From: CAYLZW01 sp964388085
Lineage (GTDB): Bacteria > Myxococcota > UBA727 > CAYLZW01
Reading direction: 5' to 3'
DNA: 13,629 bases
NCBI GenBank assembly: GCA_964388085.1
Contig: CAYLZW010000148.1
Span: 1 to 13,629, forward strand
Every line of letters starts with the position of its first letter. Positions within the stretch are counted from its first letter, which is position 1. The position numbers and the translations under genes were made by a program. Under the pieces are notes generated by a model, which saw only the letters and a list, made by a program, of their open reading frames with translations, did no database searches and had not been told where the DNA came from. Positions 6,383-12,340 of the stretch are shown here, piece after piece.

Positions 6383-7150
6383 TCAGCGCGGCGCCATGCG
6401 GATGGCACCGTCGAGGCGGATGACCTCGCCGTTCAGCATCGCGTTCTCGACGATGTGCTGCGCCAGGTGCGCGAGCTCGTCCGGTCGGCCGAGGCGCGAC
6501 GGGAACGGCACCTGCTTACCGAGCGACGCGCGCGCCTCCTCGGGGAGCCCGGCCAGGAGCGGCGTGTCGAAGATGCCGGGCGCGATGGTGCACACGCGCA
6601 CGCCGCTCGACGCGAGGTCGCGCGCGATGGGCAGCGTCATGCCGACGATGCCGCCCTTCGACGCCGAGTAGGCCGCCTGCCCGATCTGCCCGTCGAACGC
6701 CGCCACCGACGCGGTCATGATGATGACGCCGCGCTCGCCGCCTTCGTCGGGCTCGTTCTTCGCCATGGCCTCGGCCGAGAGCCGCACCATGTTGAACGTG
6801 CCGAGGAGGTTCACGCGCAGCGTCTGCTCGAACAGCTCGAGCGGATGGGGCCCCTTCTTGCCGAGCACGCGCCCGGCGGTGCCAATGCCGGCGCAGGCGA
6901 CGAGGCCGTGCACGCCGCCGAAGCGCTCGCTCGCAAGCGCCACGGCCCGGGCCGCGTCAGCCTCGCTCGTCACGTCCGTGCGCGCGAACGCCGCTCGCGC
7001 ACCGAGCTCCTGGGCGAGCGCGTCGCCCTTCTCGACGTTGATGTCGCAGGCGATGACGTTCGCGCCGCGCTCGACGAAGCGCCGCACGCACGCGGCGCCG
7101 AGACCCGAGGCGCCGCCGGTGACGAGGAAGGTGCGTCCTTTGAGCTGCAT
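6383..7150 (-). CDS. Short-chain dehydrogenase, 3-hydroxyacyl-CoA dehydrogenase type 2 (HSD17B10)-like
   Basis: This 255-residue classical SDR uses NAD(H). TGGASGLG (11-18) binds the dinucleotide and Asp36 after the second strand predicts NAD preference. Asn114 (RVNLLG), Ser148, Tyr161 and Lys165 (YSASK) form the catalytic tetrad. The C-terminal block PFPSRLGRPDELAHL plus NGEVIRLDGAIRM is a hallmark of the HSD17B10-like 3-hydroxyacyl-CoA / 2-methyl-3-hydroxybutyryl-CoA dehydrogenases. These act in isoleucine and fatty-acid breakdown. Length equals the family norm. GGAG lies 6 nt before the ATG at 7150. It is the first gene of the minus-strand run and diverges from the large surface-protein gene across 210 bp, so the operon promoter should lie in 7151-7360. 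No other beta-oxidation gene is in the window. Confidence 0.9.
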   Translation of the reverse strand: MQLKGRTFLVTGGASGLGAACVRRFVERGANVIACDINVEKGDALAQELGARAAFARTDVTSEADAARAVALASERFGGVHGLVACAGIGTAGRVLGKKGPHPLELFEQTLRVNLLGTFNMVRLSAEAMAKNEPDEGGERGVIIMTASVAAFDGQIGQAAYSASKGGIVGMTLPIARDLASSGVRVCTIAPGIFDTPLLAGLPEEARASLGKQVPFPSRLGRPDELAHLAQHIVENAMLNGEVIRLDGAIRMAPR

Positions 7151-7156
7151 GGCTGT

Positions 7157-7160
7157 CTCC
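7157..7160 (-). promoter_or_regulatory. Ribosome binding site of the SDR gene
   Basis: GGAG on the minus strand, 6 nt before the ATG at 7150. Confidence 0.6.
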
Positions 7161-7349
7161 GATGGAGGGAAGGTGAGGCGGACCCTACGGCATGTGCTGC
7201 TCGAAGATCATCGATCGCGCGGCGCGCCCCCAAGTGTGCTTGCTGACACTCCCCTGTCTCGGTCGGCCGCCGCTTCCATCGCCTAACGGCCCTCGGTCAA
7301 TTACCTTCGGGGTCGCGCGCCGAGGCGCTCGAAAATACAGAGACCTACC

Positions 7350-7355
7350 GGGGAG
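7350..7355 (+). promoter_or_regulatory. Ribosome binding site of the large surface-protein gene
   Basis: GGGGAG lies 5 nt before the ATG at 7361, supporting that start over the ATG immediately following. Confidence 0.7.
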
Positions 7356-7360
7356 CCGCC

Positions 7361-10300
7361 ATGATGGTCGCATCGTCTTCGTCGTCGCCGGCAGACAGCT
7401 CCAAGGGCTCGGGCGCAGCGCCGGCAACGCCGCCCGCCACGATTGCGACGTCGACGCCTGGCGTCGCCGGCGCCCTCCTTGTCCTCTTGCTGGTGTCTGG
7501 CCTTTTCGCCGGCTGCATCGCTCCGCACGACGACGCTGAGGCGGCGGGGGCCACGAAGGCGCGCCCCGTGACCGTGCTCGAAGACGGCGCCGTCGCTCCC
7601 GCCTGGAGCGTCCCCTTCGGCGAAGAGTCGTGGCGCCGAGGGACGCAAGCGTCCGGCCGAGCGGCCGCCGTCGACCTGAGCGGCGCCGTCGAGCGCGTCG
7701 CGCACGCCCTGGCCGGCACGCCGGACGGCGCGGGCGCTCGCTTGCAGGCGGAGCGATACGCCGCCTGGTACGACGAGACCGGCCTGCGCTTCCGCCCGAA
7801 CGGCGGCCAGGAGCAGCCAACCGCGACGCTGTCGTGGCGGACCGCGTCCGTCGCGCTCGCAGGCGCTGTCCTCTACGACGGGCGCGCGCCGCCCGCGTGG
7901 TCCGTGCGGGGCAACACCGCGCAGGCGCTGCTGTCGGCCGACGCGGGCCTCGTCGAGCATCACGAGCTCGACCGCCGCGGTGTCTCGGTGACCTGGCTGC
8001 TGCGCGAGCGGCCAGCCCAAGGCGCTGGGCCGCTGGTCATCGACGTGGAGCTCGCCGGCTTGAGCGCCGCGCACGCTGCCGGCGACGGCGCCCAGCTGAC
8101 GGACTCACAAGGTGACGTCCGCGCCCACGTCGGCGCCGCCACCCTCGTCGACGCCGTCGGGACGCGGTGGCCCATCCCCACGCGCGCGAGCGACGGCGGG
8201 CTGCGCTACACCGTCCCCGCCGCTGTGCTCGCGAGCGCGCGCTTTCCCATCGCGCTCGATCCCTTGGTCAGCCCCGAGATCGATGTCGACGACAACACCA
8301 TCGAGCCGCTGCATGGCTCGCAATACAGGGAAGAGAGCGCCTGGGGCAGCTCCGGCTACCTCGTCGTGTGGACCGACCAGCGTAATGGCGTTTCGCAGGT
8401 CTACGGCACGCTGGTGTCCAACGCGGGCGTCGTGATGTTCCCCTCCGGCATCGCCATCGGCACGACGACCTCCGACGCCGCCGATGTCGCGTTCAACGGC
8501 ACCGACTTCCTCGTCGTCTACACCACCGACAGCGGTGCCACCGACATCGAAGGACGAATGGTGTCGGCCGACGGCGATGTCGCGGACCTGGTGTTCACCA
8601 TCAGCAACGCGCCGGGGGCGCAGGAGAGCGCCAGCGTAGCGTCGCTCGGCGGTGAATTTCTCGTCAGCTGGAGCGATGATCGCAACAAAGGCGCCGAGAC
8701 CGATCTTCGACTGGTCTACGACGTCTACGCTACCCGCGTCTCCGCCGCCGGTGCCGTCATTGGCAGCGCCTCGACGGGCATCCCCGTGAGCACGGCGACG
8801 GGATCGCAGCGCTTCGTCTCGCTCGCGGCCAGCGACAACGCCTACCTGCTCACCTGGCTCGACTACCGAAACAGCCAGTGGGACGTCTACGGCGCGCGGG
8901 TCAGCGCCAATGGCGCGGTTTTGGACACGGGCGGCATCGCCATTCGTTCCGGCACGCCGGCGAACGAGGGCGTCCCGCGCGTGGCCTCCAACGGCGCCGG
9001 CTACCTCGTGGTCTGGGGGGGCGACTCCGTCCAGGGCGCGCGGGTCACGAGCGCGGGGGTCGTCGTCGACAACACCACCCCCTTGAGCCTCAGCAGCATC
9101 ACCGAGCCGGCTTATTCGTACGACGTGGCGTCCAACGGCAGCAATTATCTGGTCGCCTACGGACGCGAAGCCTGGGGGCTGCTCGCGGCGACCGAGGACA
9201 TCGTGGTGCGTACCGTCGGCAGCGACGCCGCGCTCTCGGCCGCGACCGTCGTCGACCTCCCAGACGACGAGACACATTCATCGTTCCCGAGCGTGTCGTC
9301 CAATGGTGACGGTTATCTCGTCACCTGGGAGGCCGCGGTCAACGCGTTCCATTACGACAACGAGCTGCGCGGTGCCCGAGTCTCCAGCACCGGCGCCCCC
9401 CTCGACGACCCCGCCCTGCCGCTCACTACCGTCGAGAGCCAGCTCGTGCTCAGCGACGTCGCCTCCAACGACGCAGGGGTGTCCCTCGTCGTGTGGACCG
9501 ATTACCGCGACCAGGCGCAATACATTTATGCGTCGCGGCTCTCCAGCGATGGATCGCTGCTGGACGCGCAGCCGATCCTGGTGGCCCCTCGCCAAAACAC
9601 CCCCTTTCTCCTCCGCGCGCGTGTGGCCAGCGTCGGCGCGAGCTTTCTCGTCGTCTGGGAGGCGCGCGAGGACACCGACAGCGATGTGCGCGGTCGGATC
9701 ATCGGCGCCGACGGCAGCGCCGGGAGCCCCTTCGCGATCAGCTACGCGTCGACCAACGAGTTTTCTCCGCAGGTGCAGGCGGGAGTGGACGGTTACCTGG
9801 TGGCGTGGACCGACTACCGGAGCGGGAACGCGGACATCTACGCAGCGCGCGTCTCCGCCGCCGGCGCGGTGCTCGATGCCGCCGGTATCTCGGTCGCCAC
9901 GGGGACGACCGCTCAGAGCAGCCCGGCCATCGGCTTCAACGGCAGCCACTACTTCCTCGCGTGGAGCGTGGGGAGCTACCCGGCGCAGGACATTTACGGG
10001 CGGTCGCTGACGCTGGCTGGCACCCGTGGCGCGATCCGGGTGGTGTGCGACGACGCGGGGGCGCAGGCCGTGCCCGACATTGCGTCGAACGGCGACACCT
10101 TCCTGGTCGTCTGGCAGGTCGATCAACGCTTCCGCGCGTACGGAAACATCATCTCGGCGGCGGGTGAGGTGGCGAGCTCCTCCGGCATCCTGCTGTCGAG
10201 CGATTCGCCGAGCCAGATCGACGCCCAGGCCGCGGCCGAGCCGGGCGGCGACTACCTCGTCGTCTGGAGCGACTCCTCCAAGCGCGTCGACGACCTGGAG

Positions 10301-11977
10301 ATCTATGGCACGCGCGTCAGCGGCAGCGGCGTGGTGCGCGATAGCGGCGGCTTCGGTATCGCCACCGATCCCGCGGCGCGCGAACGAAGCGCGAGCGTCA
10401 GCTTCGACGGCGAGCGCTTCGTGGTCAGCTACGAGGTGAAAGACCAGGGGGTGCGTGTGCGCTTCGTCGAATACGGCTGCGGCGACGGGCTCGTGGAGGA
10501 CGCCGAGGTCTGCGATGACGGTAACCAGAGCGCGGGCGATGGCTGCGACGACACCTGCCAGATCGAGGACGGCTACGTCTGTGCAGGAGCTCCCTCGACG
10601 TGCGCCGACGTGAATGAATGTACCGCCGGGCTCGACAACTGCCACGACAACGGTGTCTGCACCAACACGACGGGGAGCTTCACCTGCGCCTGCGAGGCCG
10701 GCTACTCCGGCGACGGGGTCTTCTGCACCGACATCAATGAGTGCGCGAACGAGACCCTCTGCGGTGCCGGCTACTGTGACAATGAAGCCGGCAGCTACAC
10801 CTGCGTGTGCGACAGCGGATACCAGAACAACGGCACCACCTGCGTCGACGTCGACGAGTGTGCCAGCGACCCGTGCGGCGCCGGCGCCTGCGTGAACGCG
10901 GCGGGTGGCTTCTCGTGCAGCTGCTTGACGGGCTACCTGTTCACCGGCGCCACCTGTGTCGACGTCGATGAGTGCCTCACCGGAGAGAACGACTGCCACG
11001 CGGACGCCCTCTGCACGAACACCGCCGGCGATTACACCTGCGCTTGCAAGGTGGGCTACACGGGCGACGGAACCAGCACCTGCGCGACCACCTGCGGCGA
11101 CGGCATCCCGACCGGCAGCGAGGAGTGTGACGCCCCCGGCGACACGAGCGACTGTGACGCCGACTGTAGCGCCGTCGTGTGCGGCGATGGATACGCGAAC
11201 GAGGCGGCGGGCGAAGCGTGCGATAGCACCGCCGGCTGTGATGAGTCCTGCCGGCTGGCGAGCTGCGGCAACGGCGCCGTGGAAGCCGGCGAGGCCTGCG
11301 ACGATGGCAACAACGACAACACGGACGGGTGCCTCGGCAACTGCCTGGTCGCCTTCTGCGGCGATGGCGCCGTGTACGCGGGCGTCGAGCGCTGCGACGA
11401 CGGCAACACCAGCAGCGGCGACGCCTGCAACGCCGACTGCCACGACGACAGCGACGGCGACGGTATCCGCGACGCTGACGAGCTCGATGACCTCGACCTC
11501 TCGACACCGCCGCCCGACTCGGACGAGGACGGAACACCCGACTACCGGGACGAGGACTCCGACGGTGACGGCCTGCCGGACAGCGTCGAAGCGGGCGACG
11601 CTGACCCGAGCACCCCACCCGTCGACAGCGATGACGACGGCGTACCGGACTACCTGGACACGGACAGCGATGACGACGGCAAGCTCGACGGCAGCGACGA
11701 GTGCCCCTTGAGCGCGGAGCCGACCTGCCTCGAGGACGACGCCGGCTCCCCAGGCGACGGCGGGGCGGACGCTGGTGGCGCGGACGCTGGTGGCGAAGGC
11801 GAAGGCGAAGGCGAAGGCGAAGGCGAAATTGTGGACGGTGGCAGCGGCGACGGAGGCAGCGCTCCCCCCCAAGGCTGCGATTGTCGCACGGGCGGCCCGG
11901 GCGGCAGCTTGCCGCTCCTGCTGCTCGGCCTGTTGCTAGCGGCTACGCGCGGTCGGCGGTGCGTTCACCCGGCGTGA
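7361..11977 (+). CDS. Large MYXO-CTERM surface protein with propeller-like repeats, EGF-CA, Cys-rich and thrombospondin type 3 repeats
   Basis: This 1538-residue exported protein has a long Ser/Thr/Pro n-region, a hydrophobic core (36-50) and FAGC, so Cys52 is a probable lipidation site. Residues 53-300 are a strand-rich domain ending in FPIALDPLVS, common at the front of large myxobacterial surface proteins. Residues about 305-1040 hold about 14 repeats of YLVVWxDxR-x-DIYGxRVSxxG type. A Myxococcus Cys-rich (DUF4215-like) repeat starts at 1040 (CGDGLVEDAEVCDDGN). Four calcium-binding EGF modules start at 1083, 1124, 1163 and 1201 (DVNEC, DINEC, DVDEC, DVDEC). More Cys-rich repeats (1244-1362) and DxDxDG thrombospondin type 3 repeats (1363-1447) follow. 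An acidic Gly/Glu linker leads to the MYXO-CTERM tag: GCDC (1505-1508), a Leu-rich helix and an Arg cluster. A calcium-dependent adhesive surface role is inferred. Confidence 0.93.
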   Translation: MMVASSSSSPADSSKGSGAAPATPPATIATSTPGVAGALLVLLLVSGLFAGCIAPHDDAEAAGATKARPVTVLEDGAVAPAWSVPFGEESWRRGTQASGRAAAVDLSGAVERVAHALAGTPDGAGARLQAERYAAWYDETGLRFRPNGGQEQPTATLSWRTASVALAGAVLYDGRAPPAWSVRGNTAQALLSADAGLVEHHELDRRGVSVTWLLRERPAQGAGPLVIDVELAGLSAAHAAGDGAQLTDSQGDVRAHVGAATLVDAVGTRWPIPTRASDGGLRYTVPAAVLASARFPIALDPLVSPEIDVDDNTIEPLHGSQYREESAWGSSGYLVVWTDQRNGVSQVYGTLVSNAGVVMFPSGIAIGTTTSDAADVAFNGTDFLVVYTTDSGATDIEGRMVSADGDVADLVFTISNAPGAQESASVASLGGEFLVSWSDDRNKGAETDLRLVYDVYATRVSAAGAVIGSASTGIPVSTATGSQRFVSLAASDNAYLLTWLDYRNSQWDVYGARVSANGAVLDTGGIAIRSGTPANEGVPRVASNGAGYLVVWGGDSVQGARVTSAGVVVDNTTPLSLSSITEPAYSYDVASNGSNYLVAYGREAWGLLAATEDIVVRTVGSDAALSAATVVDLPDDETHSSFPSVSSNGDGYLVTWEAAVNAFHYDNELRGARVSSTGAPLDDPALPLTTVESQLVLSDVASNDAGVSLVVWTDYRDQAQYIYASRLSSDGSLLDAQPILVAPRQNTPFLLRARVASVGASFLVVWEAREDTDSDVRGRIIGADGSAGSPFAISYASTNEFSPQVQAGVDGYLVAWTDYRSGNADIYAARVSAAGAVLDAAGISVATGTTAQSSPAIGFNGSHYFLAWSVGSYPAQDIYGRSLTLAGTRGAIRVVCDDAGAQAVPDIASNGDTFLVVWQVDQRFRAYGNIISAAGEVASSSGILLSSDSPSQIDAQAAAEPGGDYLVVWSDSSKRVDDLEIYGTRVSGSGVVRDSGGFGIATDPAARERSASVSFDGERFVVSYEVKDQGVRVRFVEYGCGDGLVEDAEVCDDGNQSAGDGCDDTCQIEDGYVCAGAPSTCADVNECTAGLDNCHDNGVCTNTTGSFTCACEAGYSGDGVFCTDINECANETLCGAGYCDNEAGSYTCVCDSGYQNNGTTCVDVDECASDPCGAGACVNAAGGFSCSCLTGYLFTGATCVDVDECLTGENDCHADALCTNTAGDYTCACKVGYTGDGTSTCATTCGDGIPTGSEECDAPGDTSDCDADCSAVVCGDGYANEAAGEACDSTAGCDESCRLASCGNGAVEAGEACDDGNNDNTDGCLGNCLVAFCGDGAVYAGVERCDDGNTSSGDACNADCHDDSDGDGIRDADELDDLDLSTPPPDSDEDGTPDYRDEDSDGDGLPDSVEAGDADPSTPPVDSDDDGVPDYLDTDSDDDGKLDGSDECPLSAEPTCLEDDAGSPGDGGADAGGADAGGEGEGEGEGEGEIVDGGSGDGGSAPPQGCDCRTGGPGGSLPLLLLGLLLAATRGRRCVHPA
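8330..10480 (+). repeat. About 14 diverged protein repeats of propeller-blade size
   Basis: The motif [YF]LVxW followed 10-20 residues later by [DY]IYGxRVSxxGxVLD recurs roughly every 50-55 residues: YLVVWTDQR, FLVVYTTDS, FLVSWSDDR, YLLTWLDYR, YLVVWGGDS, YLVAYGREA, YLVTWEAAV, SLVVWTDYR, FLVVWEARE, YLVAWTDYR, YFLAWSVGS, FLVVWQVDQ, YLVVWSDSS and FVVSYEVKD. Fourteen units would suit two seven-bladed propellers, but this is inference from counting. Confidence 0.75.
10607..11090 (+). repeat. Four tandem calcium-binding EGF-like modules
   Basis: Each module has six cysteines and starts with the calcium-binding signature D-[VI]-[ND]-E-C, at nucleotides 10607, 10730, 10847 and 10961. Modules 1 and 4 contain the CTNT-x-G-x-[FY]-TCAC core with the Asn and aromatic residues seen in EGF_CA domains. 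Unit lengths are 38-43 residues. Confidence 0.88.
11765..11794 (+). repeat. 15-bp perfect tandem duplication in the linker
   Basis: GCGGACGCTGGTGGC occurs twice back to back (11765-11779, 11780-11794) and encodes ADAGG twice. It abuts the hexanucleotide repeat that follows. Confidence 0.9.
11792..11827 (+). repeat. Six perfect copies of GGCGAA encoding a Gly-Glu run
   Basis: An exact 36-bp microsatellite in the flexible acidic linker just before the MYXO-CTERM tag. Copy-number change would lengthen or shorten the linker in frame. Confidence 0.92.
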
Positions 11978-11985
11978 CGTCGTGG

Positions 11986-12064
11986 CTGTAGCCGCCCGCA
12001 CTCGTCCCGCCCTACGAGCGTCACGTAGGGCGGGGGCTCGTCCCCCGCCTAGCTCAGGCTACAG
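11986..12064. repeat. Nested palindromic intergenic element (REP-like), possible bidirectional terminator
   Basis: Outer arms CTGTAGCC (11986-11993) and GGCTACAG (12057-12064) are perfect reverse complements. Inside, CCCGCCCTACG (12006-12016) pairs perfectly with CGTAGGGCGGG (12024-12034) around a 7-nt loop. An overlapping alternative stem, GGCGGGGG (12029-12036) with CCCCCGCC (12042-12049) around CTCGT, excludes the first. CTCGTCCCGCC at 12001 and CTCGTCCCCCGCC at 12037 are near direct repeats. GC-rich palindromes of this type are often dispersed between convergent genes. Confidence 0.7.
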
Positions 12065-12096
12065 GTACCGACGCAACTGATCACAGGGGCTAGAGA

Positions 12097-12129
12097 GGCG
12101 GGTGGTTCGCGATAATCGAGACACCCGCC
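12097..12129. terminator. Second intergenic hairpin, candidate terminator or structured RNA
   Basis: GGCGGGTG (12097-12104) pairs with CACCCGCC (12122-12129). After a G/A mismatch, TTCG (12106-12109) pairs with CGAG (12117-12120, one wobble) around a 7-nt loop CGATAAT. There is no T-tract, so function is uncertain. Confidence 0.45.
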
Positions 12130-12340
12130 GTGCCCAGCTACGATCCCCCAAATCAAGACTGCACGGGCAGTAGCGAAGGTCGGCTATCGGTCGCGCGATG
12201 CATGCTGGCGTCCCCCAGGCCAGGAGCCTCCCCCCATCAACGCATCAGATGCAGGCGCCGTCGCTCGAATGGCGTATTCGACGCGCTACCCCCGCTTTCT
12301 AGCTAGCAGGAGTGCCTCAAGACGCTCCAGAGGCAATCCC

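Larger units (their letters stand above)
7151..7360. other. Divergent intergenic region between the SDR operon and the surface-protein gene
   Basis: This 210-bp gap must carry the promoters for both directions. It is less GC-rich towards the right, around TCAATTACC and GAAAATACAG, which could be part of the plus-strand promoter. No convincing -35/-10 pair could be set. A weak inverted repeat CCTCGG (7291-7296) / CCGAGG (7320-7325) lies between. Confidence 0.5.
11978..12340. other. Gene-free 363-bp region between convergent genes
   Basis: No coding frame with family resemblance was found. It holds a nested palindromic element (11986-12064), a second structured hairpin (12097-12129) and a small stem (TGCCTC at 12313-12318 with GAGGCA at 12330-12335). 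The small stem lies just past the topoisomerase VI B stop. The stretch from 12130 to 12310 shows nothing identifiable. Confidence 0.7.

Noticed and set aside
9278..11872. 864-codon minus-strand frame opposite the surface protein
   Set aside because: Its Val/Ala-rich content mirrors the repetitive plus-strand codons. The plus strand has clear domains, a signal peptide and a MYXO-CTERM tag.
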